From Torreya grandis (Eukaryota > Streptophyta > Pinopsida > Cupressales > Taxaceae), in assembly GCA_037957365.1 (NCBI GenBank), contig JARHVA010002128.1, positions 1,152,501-1,216,500 of the forward strand: DNA of 64,000 nt, in the 5' to 3' direction. Below, piece after piece: positions 34,169 to 46,100 of the stretch. Position numbers and translations under genes: made by a program. Numbering within the stretch: position 1 is the stretch's first letter; every line of letters begins with the position of its first letter. The notes beneath the pieces were generated by a model, which did no database searches, was not told the DNA's origin, and was given only the letters and a program-made list of their open reading frames with translations.

Positions 34169-37062
34169 GTATGTAATCATAAATGCATCATATCTATAAA
34201 TCAATCCTAGCTCAGAGAAGATAGAGCATACCTACACTTTAGATTAGGAATACATTTTTTAAGTGGGGGTATGACCAATATGGGGATCCACTAAGCTTGA
34301 TTAGGGGATCACTTGTCATAATACACCATGCTAGGAAGGGTTTCAAAGCCTACAATCTAACACAATCATGCAATAACCCTGAAATAATCTTAGGTTTAAT
34401 GTTCACTCTATTATAATAAAAATAAATTAAATCTGATATAGTGGTTAGAAAATCTTGTGGCACAAAGTGGGCATTAGAAACAAAAAAAATAAACTAAACA
34501 TGCATAGAAGATATATACTCACATCAATATATACAAAATCCTAGTGCATGGAAGAAAGAAGCACAACTACATTATCTTTCTACTCTTACAAAGGAGAAAT
34601 AAAGTTAGGAATACTTCCCTTGAAGACAAACCATCGAGCTTCAATATCTCCCTTGGCCAAGGTGATTTGTAAGATATTATTATTGTATGTAAGGATAACA
34701 AAGACAAAGCATCTATAGGCTACACAACCTATCTATGCATCCAAAAGACTTTTCCACAAGATAAGATCCGTATCTCCAAAGAAATTATAGCACCCTAAGC
34801 TTTATTCCTCAAATAGAATGGTCAATAAGCAATTTTTTTTTAATCTTATTCTTATTCACTTATTTTCTTACAAATGGTTGAAAATGAAATTATATATATA
34901 GGTGGATCTTTCCCTAAATCCACCTTAAAATGTCAATTATACAGGGTCAGCCCTGTCAATCTAGTATGTTTTTGGGGATAATTCATTAGGTTTGAGCTAG
35001 GTTAGCCAAAAGGCTAACAAACTTAAAGAGTGAAAAATACCCCAGACTATATAGGGTCAACCCAGTCAACCTAGTATAACTAATTATCTGAAATGAAACT
35101 AAGGCAAAAAGGAGGATAAAGCGTGGAAAAAGACTGAAATGGGTAAGGCTAAGAATAACAATCTTAAGGTAAATAATTTTAGGATATGAGTGTGTATATG
35201 GTAAGTGGTAAAAGGAATAACAATCTTATGAATCACCAATGGTTTACCCACCCCTTTCCCAGTGCACCCCTTAAGGCATGCACTCAAAGAGATTGAGACT
35301 TCATGGGTTCCTACAAGATACAAAATGTTAGTAATCAATAAAATATTAAAATATTATGTCTATACATATGCCCCACTCGAAGCTCATCAAGTTTCATGTA
35401 AGTGAAACATAGGATGGTGCTTTAGGAAATAGAACATGATAACACATAACACAGATGCTAAGTAAAGTGCAATAAGAAACAAATAAGATAAAGGAAATGA
35501 GAGAATTGAAAAACACATGTCTTTACTTAACTTACTGTTGTAGCTAAAGAAGTAGACTGCAAGAGATGTGAAGGCATCCAATGTGAAGAACACTATGTGA
35601 ACCTATAAAAGTTAGTGCAAAAAATAGCCAAAAATTAAAAAATTTGGAAGATAAGCATATGATAGTGGAAAATATACTCTACATCATCTTGAATCCAATG
35701 CATTTTATGGTTTGAAAAATGGATAAATAGAAAAAAAGATATAGGCAAAAGAAGGAATCTATAGGAAAATAATTGAAGAATTTGAATTTTGAAAATTGTT
35801 TTTAAATAGGGGAAAGAGAAGTCATTTTGTTATTTTGACTTTTGAAAGAGAGAGAAAGATATATAGAGACCAAATGATCTAGGATGGTGAGGAGATGACA
35901 GGCTAGATGAGGAGAGGCTCCAAGAGCATCAACGAGTGCACTATAAGTATGCAGCTATGAATCTTAAGTTAGTGTTTGAGTATTTTGTTTAATTTAGTGT
36001 ATTTTTATAAAAAAGTAAATTTTAACATTTTTAGATGTCAAAATAAAGAAAAAATAGATTCTATAGGTAGGAAAAAACAATTAGGAAAATGGGTTTGAAT
36101 AAATTAGGAATAAAATTTTTAGAAGGCACTTTTTTAGGAGAATGTAATGGATTGGTAGCTAAAAATAATTGGGTTGACCTAGTCGACCCAATAGGTAAAA
36201 TCCACACTACCAACCTAGTAGGTGTGTGTCGACCAGTACATTTTGTAAATTAGTGACCTAGTATAGTTTGCCAATTGATCTAAAAAGTCTTGAATAATAA
36301 TGTAGCACTAGGGAGGGGGAAATAAGAGGGTTAAATTAGATTTTAAAGTCAACTAGGAATAAAAAGGGAAATTTTGGTCAAAATAGGTTGACCAAGGAAC
36401 TAGAATTGTACAAAAATGCATGCAAAATGTTAAAAGAAGGCTAAAATGGCCTGAAATGACCAAATAAGGGACAAAAGGACCAATTAGGATAAAAACAAGT
36501 AATAATGAATGAATTAAATTAGTTTAGGCTTATTTTTTATTAAAAGTGTAAAAATAATGTATTTTAATTATACATGGCATGGAGGATCTAATACATTTTT
36601 TATTGTTTATTAGTTTTAGGGATGACCCTAGTTTTGGAGATTAGTAGATGTGTCTTAACTACTTTATCTATTGGAGCATCTGATCATAAGTGATAAAGCT
36701 AAGCTAGTAGCTGTAGGCCTAGGAGGGATAGATGACATGTGTTGGATCCCCCTGAGTGTGGATCTATTATTCATGTTTCTTGGATGTTGGGAATGATTGA
36801 CTAGCACATTTATATGGGAAGTGGATGGGGATATGGTAGAGGTAATTATCACTTTGGAGGATATACATGTCATCCTATGGCTACCGATAGTAGGAGCACT
36901 AGTGACTATAGGCATACTAGACAACCTAGAGGAAAGGAGAGAATTAGACATGTGGGCTATAAGCTCAGATATGATATTAGGAGGTAGGTGAGTTAGTATG
37001 TTTGATGTATATGAATCACAAATTATGGATATCTAGAAGGATGTGATAGGAGTTATGAAGGA
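34169..37062 (-). repeat. Gypsy B 5' LTR (right)
   Basis: It starts TGTATGTAATC and matches the left copy for its whole length. It carries GGGTTGACC-type motifs (about 34945, 35054, 36172, 36390). Its outer end holds the plant mobile domain N-terminal half described separately. Confidence 0.82.
36610..37000 (+). pseudogene. Plant mobile domain N-terminal half, second copy in right LTR of gypsy B
   Basis: The frame at 36797-36991 reads MTSTFIWEVDGDMVEVIITL, then EDIHVILWLPIVGALVT. This is better preserved than the left copy and is a close fit to 'TF..PWGE...TLEDV..LLGLPI.G' of the plant mobile domain. It is cut where the LTR ends at 37062 and gypsy C integrase begins, so the C-terminal half exists only in the left copy. 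It lies antisense to gypsy B transcription. A 95-codon minus frame at the same place is a shadow. Confidence 0.72.
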
Positions 37063-38110
37063 TATTGATAGGGGTATGGAGTTACTCACCATTTAGCCTT
37101 GACAACTAGAAGGCATTATGCTCTTTGTAACTGATAATTATGTATGGTTCATTCCATAGGCTATCAAACATTGAGTGTTTACATGGTTTAGCTTAGTTTT
37201 CATCCACTTGAGCATAATATCACCTTATTAGAAGTTTATTTATTAATATCTCTTGTCAAATGACCTCTTAAATTGATCTTGATAGGACCACATGGCATGT
37301 ATGGCATCATATATTATCTCTTTCAACTCCCTCAATTCATTCATCCTTACTCTCATGGCATTACTCTCGATTAATACAAGTTTGTGTGTGAGTTTTAAGA
37401 CTGGTAGTTTAAGTGATATAGACAACTTTGCCTCCTTACCATAGATAATAAGGTATGGTGAATAATTATTATCTCTCTTGGGAGTAATCTTATCTACCCA
37501 CAAGGTTGTCCTTAGATTGGTATGTCACTCCTTCTGATTTCCCTCCATAGTTCTCCTTATGATTCTAATTAGGTTCTTGTTGGTGGACTCTACAAGTCCA
37601 TTACCATTTAGATAGTAGTTAGAGGAAGTGTTGAGGTATATGTTTGCATTAAGAGTCCATTCACTCACCCTTTCACTAATGAAGGCTACTATATTATATG
37701 ATATGATGGTGGAGGGGATCCTAAATCTGGTTACTAAGATGTCATAGAACTCCAAAATTTAGTTCTCATTTGCCTCTTTAAGGGCTCCTGCCTCTACTCA
37801 CATAGTGAAATATTATATATTAGTCAAGACCCACTTGTTTAATTCACAATATGGTGGGTGAATCATGCCTACAAAGTTTAGGCCCCACTGCATGAAGGGA
37901 TACTCCACTTAAATAGTTTTGAGGGGTAAGGCAATTAGTCTTTGCTTCTCAATGAATATGCAACACTTTCTCAATATCCTAACCTAAGAATGGGAGTCCT
38001 TGAACAAAATTGTCCAAAATTAACTTGATCTTATGATCCTTACTATTGTATTCTTATCTATAAATTTCCCTCCTACATGCCCATCATGAAACTGATCTAA
38101 GAGCTTGTAA
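37063..38110 (-). pseudogene. Gypsy C integrase
   Basis: Minus-strand pieces in order are LLDQFHDGHVGGKF (about 38100-38066, zinc domain), PFMQWGLNFVGMI (about 37900-37863, first catalytic Asp replaced by Asn), IPSTIISYNIVAF (about 37720-37680, second Asp replaced by Tyr) and NGNGLVESTNKNLIRII (about 37610-37560, catalytic Glu kept). The C-terminal LWVDKITPKRDNNYSPYLII (about 37500-37445) and KHSMFDSLWNEPYIII follow. Two lost acidic residues plus stops mean it is dead. It integrates element DNA in living relatives. The last codons end at the junction with gypsy B, so the true C-terminus is separated or lost. Confidence 0.85.
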
Positions 38111-38489
38111 ACTTTGTTAGTTTATACAAACCTTGAGAGGATGGCATCAAGATCCTTTCTAAAAATCACTCCATAAAACAAGACATAAGGGATTTATTTT
38201 AGAATATAATACCTTATTATTATCCTATTTGAATGAATTTCACCATGTTTTGAGTCTAGTTGGAAGAGAGTGTATGTGCAACTACTTGGTGGTCACTTTA
38301 CATTGCCAAAACCACTTCTTTATCTTCCATATTTACTAACAAGTGTTCACACAATCCTCTACCTATTACCAATTTGGTGACCTTCAATTATATGTTATAT
38401 TCCATTTATTTTATCACCCAACCTACTATATTTTCACTCAAGTCTTGTTTAAGAATGAAGTCCTTGATGCTAAGGTGAACCACCATGAC

Positions 38490-39720
38490 ATGGATCTTAT
38501 TATTAGATAACATGTGTCTAGAATGTTTGAGACCTCTCATTACTATAAGCACATGATTTTCCATAAATGTATAACTCTCTTCATATTATTCCAATGCTTT
38601 ACTAAAGAAGGCTATGTGATGCTTAAGACCCTCACTATTTTGTTGCATTAGCATGAAAAAAATGGTATCATTGGTTGAGAAGGTATACAAGATGAAGTCC
38701 CTTGAGAAATTAGGGTTAAGGAGGGTGGTTGCTTGGTCAATGGCATATTTAATGGATTTAAATCTTTGTGTACCTTCTTTAGTATATGTAAAATCCTTAT
38801 GTTTACTGAGAATGAAGGTTAGAGGCCTTGACAACTTATAAAAATAAGGGATAAACATCCTAATGAAGTTGATCTTGCTTAAAAAACTATGCAGTCCCTT
38901 CTTGTGTTTGGGCATTGATAGATCAAGGATTTCACTTATCCTCTCAAGGTCTATACAAAATCCTTCTTTTGACATAATGTGGCCTAAAAATTTTCCCTCA
39001 TAGACTAACAAAATACATTTTTTGGGATTCAAAGACACCCCATACTACCTACACCTATCAAATATTAACCTTAAGTGTGTCAAATGGTCTTTGGAATCCT
39101 TAGAAAATACTATGATATAATCAAGGTATATGAGCACCATATCATTGATGAGTCCTTGGAAAGCTACATATATTTCACTTTGAAAGGTGTCTTCTGCATT
39201 GGATATCCCAAAGGGCATCTTATAAGCATAAGTACCCCACTTAGCTGTGAAGGCAGTCTTGTGTTGGTCCTCATCCTTCACTAACACTTGATTATACCAT
39301 GAGTATCCATCAAGCAAAGAGAAACACTATGAACTTACAACCTTATAAATAATTTGATCCATAGATGACAAGGGGTAGTGATATATTAATGACACCTTCT
39401 TGAGATCCCTAAAGTCTACACATAATATTATCTCCCCATTCTTCTTCCTTACAAACATAAGATTAGCCACTCATGAAGAGTGTTTTATGGGGAAGATGAT
39501 GTTGGACTCAATGATCTTGGTCAACTCTTTATTCATGAGGAATTTGATCTTGGGGTTGGCTAGTATTTGCTTTTATCTAACAAGATTAGTACTTGCTTCT
39601 AATTTTATAGTATGTTGGGCCAAAATAGGGTCAAACCCATTCAAATCATTATATTCCCAAGAAAATATGTCTACAAATTATTGACACAACTATATGAAGT
39701 CTACCCTTTCTTCTTTTGTG
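38490..39720 (-). pseudogene. Gypsy C reverse transcriptase and RNase H
   Basis: Upstream pieces include VANLMFVRKKNGEIILCVDF (about 39460-39400), then the frame 39317-39045 with MLDGYSWYNQVLV, KTAFTAKWGTYAYKMPFGIS and IYLDYIIVFSKDS. The active-site YLDD has become YLDY (39111-39130). The next frame, 39038-38586, gives MSLNPKKCILLVYEGKFLGH, PKHKKGLHSFLSKINFIRMF and FILYTFSTND...AFFSKALE, the thumb, connection and RNase H start of plant Ty3/gypsy pol. Stops and a frame change break it. The protein would copy element RNA into DNA. Confidence 0.88.
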
Positions 39721-40089
39721 TTTAATTTACCTAGTTTGAGAAGCCTATCCTTAAATATGGTGACCTTCTCATAGTGATCCTCCTTGGTATACATGATAAC
39801 TTTATCCTTCCTTAACTAATCATCCTCATTGATGATGTTTTCCAAGGTCATTAATCCCTTGGGTAGTTTGATTATTCTCAATTGGATAATCTGGTTACCT
39901 TATTTTTATTGAAATCTACCTTAGTTTTATGACCAAAATTATGCCTCTTGTTGCAAGAAACATGATATTTACTTATAATTTTTAAATACCTGCTAGGTGA
40001 CCTTATTATCAAGCACTAAAAGTCTATAAACTACCTCAATTTATGATTGATCATTGATATCTTTGACCCCACTTTAGATGTCATATTTT
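39721..40089 (-). pseudogene. Gypsy C linker between archaeal-type RNase H and RT
   Basis: Broken minus-strand reading with pieces such as LPKGLMTLENIINEDD (about 39880-39835) and acidic KEERVDFI fits the linker that precedes RT in common plant gypsy polyproteins ('PKGLVPLE..F..ND'). It has no catalytic role of its own. Confidence 0.55.
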
Positions 40090-40485
40090 GATCATGTAGT
40101 TGTTAAACTATCTACATGTTACTTTTCCTCTATTGGGATGGAGTAGATGTCAAAGGCCTCAAAGTCTTATAGGAGGTCCCAAAACCTATGATTGTATGCC
40201 TTCAAGAGTGGATTATTCACTAAATTCTTTCCACTCACCTGATTTACTACCAATTCCCTTTCTCTCATGGCTTACAGTATCTTAATAATTCTCTTTCTTT
40301 CCCATTTTAGCCCATGGATGAGGGCCTCATATTCTATTATGTTTCATATGTAGCTGAATTGGCACCTCATGGCATAAAAGTATCTTTTCTTAGAAGTAGA
40401 GACAAGCATGACACCTATTGCACTTCTATTCTTGCACCTAGATCCATCAAAAAATAAAACCCACACTCCATCATTGTATTGGATT
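40090..40485 (-). pseudogene. Gypsy C archaeal-type RNase H
   Basis: The minus strand reads GVWVLFFDGSRCKNRSAIGV (about 40470-40405), then a stop, NIIEYEALIHGLKWERK, ELVVNQVSG, AYNHRFWDLL and FDIYSIPIEEK. This is the extra RNase H ('W.LFFDGS....G.G..L', 'EYEAL..GL', 'LVV.QV.G', 'IPR..N..AD') carried by many plant gypsy elements in addition to the one fused to RT. It lies between protease and RT. The first catalytic Asp (FFDGS) and Glu (EYEAL) are kept; the GDS Asp is lost in 'MRERELVV'. Several stops are present. Confidence 0.8.
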
Positions 40486-40689
40486 AGGTTAGTAAGGGAT
40501 GGTATGCTAATATCCTCTCATGCATATAGTATATCTAGAAGACTTCTTATTTAATGTTCTTTACATGGATCATATCCATGGTTATCCTCCCCCCATTCAT
40601 CAAGAAATAAGTATGATATGCCTTCAAGTGGTTCAATTTGATCTTGATCATTATAGTGTTCATCTTCATCTATGATAGTGTAGTTGACA

Positions 40690-41183
40690 TTGAAAAAATT
40701 AGGAATATAGGGCTATAAATGGAACCTAGAGATAGGATTAGACCTAATGGTAACCTTGGTTCCATATCTGGTCCTAAAGTCCATATAAGACTAGTCAAAA
40801 TATACATAACCTCTTAACTTGGTAGTGAAATCCCTAGACAAACACAAGGAAAAATAAGGTGGGATATCAAACAATACAACATCTTGGGATATGATATAAT
40901 TAAGACAACAATCTAGGATAATTTTTAGATCTTTAAGTACACCAGTAGTCTTATTAGGGGACCCATCTAGTTGTAAGACTCCCATATAATTAGGCTCATA
41001 CCATAACCCCACCTTATATATTATAGACTTAGGCATGATAGATGTACTAGCCCTACTATCTATCATATATTTGTGTACTAAGGATTCTCCTATGATGATA
41101 GAAAGATATAAAGGAGGGGGTTTGTTTATCTTTGTTGGTTGAGGCTCATAAGGTTGATTGGTGTTGATTAGGACTGCACCCAC
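40690..41183 (-). pseudogene. Gypsy C aspartic protease
   Basis: The 130-codon frame contains PPPLYLSIIIGESLVHKYMI and DSRASTSIMPKSI (41029-41066), then GVLQLDGSPNKTTGVLKDLK and LCLSRDFTTKLRG. It matches plant gypsy proteases of the type 'MIDSGASTSIMP'. The catalytic DSG is DSR, so it is inactive. The reading continues past the stop with FRTRYGTK. It lies upstream of the archaeal-type RNase H in the same orientation. Confidence 0.85.
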
Positions 41184-42359
41184 TTTTTATACCTACTTGT
41201 CCAAGATGTGAAGTTTGGACAACTCTTCTTGGAGGAGATATTTTTGTCCTATAATGAGAAATGTGTCCCATATTGGTATGGTAGCATTATCCTTATTCAT
41301 ATGATCCAAAATTTTGATATGAGAGTTAACAACCTTTGATTTCAACTTAGTAGTAGTAGTACTACTTAGAGCTTAAGTGACTTGAGGTATGAATGTACCT
41401 TTGTAATTTTCCCTTTCCCATCTTGGACCTTTTAAATTGGTGGAGTATTATGGGTTGAATTTTTTCCACTAGCCTCTTCAGATGACTGAGATGATGGAGG
41501 ATCTGTTCTCCAGACTTCTACATAATCACCCATTACTCTCTTGTTGGTCCTTATATGGGACGAAATAGGACTATCCACCTTGGTTGCACCCCCAAGCTGA
41601 TTGACTGCACATTATTCAAAAGAGTTTTTCCCTACTTGGAAGTGGAAAAAAGTGGTATCTAATTATATCTTACTCTTACTCATTCCTTGTTAGTTTGACA
41701 TTTTAAATTGAGTCATGGAGTCTCTCCATGTTGTGTATAAGGACCTTCATTATGTTCTATATGAGGTTGGTTGTCTTGTATAGGAAGTGCTTGATTATGC
41801 TACATAAGGGAGATCTTAAAATAATATCCACTTGGATATATGGACATATAATATCACTTACCCCATTATGTGGACCATTTAACCTCCTGAGCATAGTTGT
41901 TTTGATTTGGAACTAGTGATCTAGAAGCACTAACAAAATTGGGATTAAAATTATTATAGGGCATTCCTTGTGGATTAGGTTGATATTGAGGCATATTAAA
42001 TTGATAAGGCTGGTAGGGAGCTTAATAGGGTTCTTGGTAAGGTCAAAGGTGGAATTTTTTTCCTCTCTAAGGCCACTATCTTGTTGCTTTGTGCCTTGAG
42101 CAATCCATCAATTTTACCCAATCTATCTTCTTGATTAGCATCTACCTAATCATGATTAGTTGGCATTGGTAGTAGAGAAATGGTAGGCATAGGAGGTTAT
42201 ATCTTTGAGAATAAACGCATGAGGGGCCTTAGGGTAAGCTTCCCTTCTTGTATTAGACAATTTTTTGTCCTTATTACCACTTCATAGGCATTAGGTAATG
42301 TGTTCCCTCCCATGGACTGTATCATGACTACTACATCAGAATTAAAGGATATCAAATAG
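41184..42359 (-). other. Gypsy C Gag C-terminal region, poorly readable
   Basis: This lies between Gag core and protease on the minus strand. It is Pro/Gln/Asn-rich in places (around 41950-42050, readings such as YQPYQFNMPQYQ) as Gag tails often are, but stops are frequent and no zinc knuckle is visible. Confidence 0.45.
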
Positions 42360-42770
42360 TTAAAAAGTCATAGTTATGAGTGGGTTTGACTACCATTGGG
42401 ATCTTATCCCAAGTTTTATAAAACTTATATTTAAATTCCACCATAAACTCTTGAGGATCCCTTCTGATTGTGGTCAATTATTCTACTAGAGACAAGTGGT
42501 CACTTGTATCCTCAAAATGATTGCATAGGTGTTCCCCAAACTCATCCCAGGTGTTGATAGATGCATGTGTTAATCATATATACCATTGGATTACCTTACC
42601 TCTCAAAGAATTAGATAATAACCTCATTTATACATTTTCTTGGGTTACATTGTGAATTGAGCAAAGGTTGGTTATGTCCACAATATGTTCAATAGGAGTG
42701 GTAGAGTTTTATCTTGTGAAGTAGGGAAGGATCTTAAGTGAAAAAATAAGTATATCATCAAATTTGTTTA
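42360..42770 (-). pseudogene. gag: Gypsy C Gag capsid remnant
   Basis: The minus strand reads TTPIEHIVDITNLCSIHNVT, then VYMRLLSNSLRGKVIQWY, HASINTWDEFGEHLCNHFED and RRDPQEFMVEFKYKFYKTWD with stops between. This is the Ty3/gypsy Gag pattern '...L...L.G.A..WY..L...SI..W.EF...F...F'. It starts about 330 bases inside the right repeat boundary, where gag should be relative to the 5' LTR. Confidence 0.78.
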
Positions 42771-43102
42771 GTTTTATAGGGATGCAACCATATAAGGGCA
42801 CAAAATATTGGTTTTTAGGCCTAACCATTAGAGGTATAAGGGTTAAAGCAATCCTTTATTGAGTTGGGTTAGGATAATTAAGGTGTGTAGGATTAAGATT
42901 AAACCTAGGTTACCTCTTTTTCCTAGTAAAATCCAAGGATAAATCAACAAAATCATCTTCCTTACTTGTTGATGAATACCTTGTGACCACTTTTGGAATT
43001 AAATTTGACTAAAAACCTGCCTCTAGAGTGATTGAAGTTCTTTGATATCATTAAATGCTACAAGTAGTTACTCTAATTTACTTGAATACTAGTCCCATAA
43101 AG
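42771..43102 (-). other. Gypsy C leader between 5' LTR and gag
   Basis: This is short non-coding DNA. The sequence just inside the LTR (minus strand CTTTATGGGACTAGTATTC) is where a primer site should lie, but I cannot match it to a tRNA end. Confidence 0.45.
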
Positions 43103-46100
43103 TGTGATAGAAACTATTATCAATCTAGATTTCACCCTTGAGGTAGTGGTATTTCAATTCTACCTCATCTAGTTGATATAATTAGATCACATCTAGGTGT
43201 GGGTGGCCTAGTTGGTGAGGTGTACCTCTAAGTTTGGTGCTATCTCCCTTGATGCATCATCTATGGATCCATTCATAAAACCTAATAACTTGATGATGAA
43301 AAGGGATAAAGAGATACATGAAACAAAACCTAATCTAAGGGAGGTGATTTACCAATAATGTTTTATCCATTCTAACTGACCTTTAAATAACACTTGTGAA
43401 TCAAACAAGGACTATTGACTAAAACATGTTCTCCAAAAGATGCCTAATCATTAGTACTTCAAATGAAGGTTATAGTGGATGGATGTAATTTTAATGTGAT
43501 GGATGAAAGTTATATTTCAAGACACTACCAACTAGATTACACTTCAAGCACAATGACTAGCATTTCCACACATCATATGACCTATTTCGAATAGTATCGT
43601 AGAAACTAGGTAGGAATAAGGACCTAAAAAGGAAGATAAAATTCAAAAATTATGAAAATAAACAAGTATATAAAACACTAAACTATCAATATAATATGAA
43701 ATAGTCCTTGTATTCATTCAAAAGTTTTACATGATAAAATTTGGGTAGAGTGTATTTATACCTAGCTAAGGGATCCATACAATGGCCTTTTTGCCTCAAT
43801 TTATAAAACAAGAGAAGGGAAAGAGAGGAGAATCTATCATGAAAGTGTTGATAATAGGTCATAATGAATTTTACAAACATTAGTAATATCTCCATGATCT
43901 CTCCATGCATTTCCTTGACTGCATAATGGCCTTTAATGAGAGTATGATATAGGAAATGATCTAGTGGATGCTCCTTCAGTATTAATTGAATCCATTAATA
44001 GCATGAGCATTCAAAATATGTCAACTAACTCTCCTTTTTAGAGTTAAAAAGCTATAAATTTGATCCATTTTTGCCTCCATGAAGTATTAAGTAGTGTTCT
44101 CTCTCTTGCATGCCAATAAGGCATAAAAACTACCCCATCCTCCATAATGGACATAGAATGTGTCTTTTCACCTTCATTGGGTGGTTATAATGATTTTTAT
44201 GACCTTGAATTTAATCCTTTGGAATCCCTCTAATAGGCATCTCCCTTAGTTGAACAAATAGGTCTATTAGGAAACTAAGCCTAGTCACTTAGTGTTAGCT
44301 ACATAGATGACCATGAGACTTGCATAGAAAATTAAGAATGGGTAAGTGAGTATGTTTCAATTCTAATAAAACATTTCAAAGCATGAAATATGTATTTCAA
44401 ATAGTGCACATATGCAACACTTACTCATTTAGGTGACTACGTCACCTCTCACTAGCACTTATAGACTAGCTCTTTAATTCAATCCTATAAGAACATTTAT
44501 AGGATGAATTGAGGGTATTTTATAATCTAATATGTTTAAATACACTTCATAATATCTTTTTTAATGGTATAAAATTTTTAATCAATATTTGTACCTTGAA
44601 ATCATCATTAAAATTTGAAATATATAGGGTTCTGGTGCATCTGTATAGCTATCCATACAAACCAATGCTAGGAGTTGGACCTCTTTAGAGTGAAAAATGA
44701 TTTTTAGGTGTCTCCCAATCCAATTCAATTCATTTGAGTGAAAATTTCTCAATATATTTCCCATCAAGATTCAATTATGGTTTTAGAGAGGTTTAAGGGG
44801 TTTCATATTGTTAACAATAGTTAATAGAGGTTAGTCCTTCAACCTATTAATTAATTCCACTAATTTCTAGTATAAAATTCCTCTCAACCTTCCCCACATG
44901 CTCAAGACTCCATGTAGATGCTTTGTATAGTTATGAGCACAAGAAGGTGTTTGTAGGGTGACTATTTTGCATTATATACACTCTCAAGGCATTTTTAGTC
45001 CAAAAATGGCCAATTTTGAGCTCTCCTCTAAAAATAAATGTTGATTTCACATATAAAAATGCTTTAGCTATACCTCCATCTTGTTTTGAGGTTGCATTAA
45101 ACCTTTCTTATCTTATGACTTTAGACTCCAAGTAGTAGTGCATCGAGAATGGTATTAGACCAATAGACCTAATGATGATGTTTTTATGTTTTGCCTTCAA
45201 AGAGATCAATCAAAGAATTTGGTCTCTCCTAAAAGTATGGAACCTTCCCCTTATATTTCTTGGGTCAATTGTGTTGTCTTGGTTAAGCCACTTGGTTCCT
45301 TTTCATGCATACATAATCAGCTAACCAGGAATCTAGGCATGGTTGTAGTTGATCATCAAATGTGGAGACCCATGTTGGTTTTGAATTTGTAGTCTTCTCA
45401 ACCTATTGATATCCTTTACCCTTTATACTTATGAAAAACATGTAGATTTTCTCAAATTTCCTACACATAGGTTCACAATGATCCTCCTTAGGCATGTAAC
45501 GGTCTTATCTAGGCCTAATCCATACACCATACAATCTACACATGCCAACTAGTGGCTCATTTCAATGCTCGTAAGACTTTAAAAGACCATTAAGACCATA
45601 TCAAGGCTCAAATACCTCATTTTAAAGAATTTTAGGGTAAAATTCCTTCATCAAGTCCTTATTAGGGTTAGGAAGGGTTTTAATAGCCTACCATCATGAT
45701 AATGGTTCATAAAGTACAGGCATTAGATTGGAAATTTATTTGCATGGGTTTTGAGATCATAGACCCCTTCAAAACTCCTTAATATATTTTGGTCACATTC
45801 ACCTTGTATGGTGAGTTCTAAGTAAAATTTAGCAACCTTTGAGTCTTTGTTAAGCATTTTGGTTGGGTTAAAATTGTTAAGGATCATTCATAGAGTTGAA
45901 ATCATAAATGGAACTATCTCTTTCATAGATAATAAGTTCATATGGATCTCCATTTTCCCTTGAGATCACTAGGCCCCACTCATCTTGCCATGTAATATAT
46001 GAGCATTTGAGGTTATAGCTCAAAATGGTAGACTGGGTTAATGGAGCTCGAGAGGGGTAATGAGGATAAATTAACCACTTCCTAGTCTTATTATATCTAA

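Larger units (their letters stand above)
20789..37062 (-). mobile_element. Gypsy B: Ty3/gypsy element with antisense plant mobile domain remnant
   Basis: Direct repeats of about 2.9 kb (20789-23692 and 34169-37062) bracket about 10.5 kb of internal DNA. Gag (about 31 kb) and protease (29.3-29.6 kb) lie on the minus strand, with a primer-site-like sequence next to the right repeat, so the right repeat is the 5' LTR. Flanking five-base words TATTA (20784-20788) and TATTG (37063-37067) may be the target duplication with one change. To the right, C's integrase C-terminus starts immediately; to the left, C's LTR starts within 10 bases. Pol beyond protease is not recognisable. A plus-strand plant mobile domain remnant occupies the 3' end, antisense to gag. 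Confidence 0.82.

Noticed and set aside
36664..36951. 95-codon minus frame in gypsy B right LTR (and its counterpart at 23258-23545)
   Set aside because: The plus strand carries plant mobile domain motifs there; the minus frame has no recognisable content and is a shadow, although it is open in both LTR copies.
40090..40485. Claiming the protease/RNase H/RT order of gypsy C as new
   Set aside because: I recall the same order in common plant gypsy polyproteins, so novelty is not supported.
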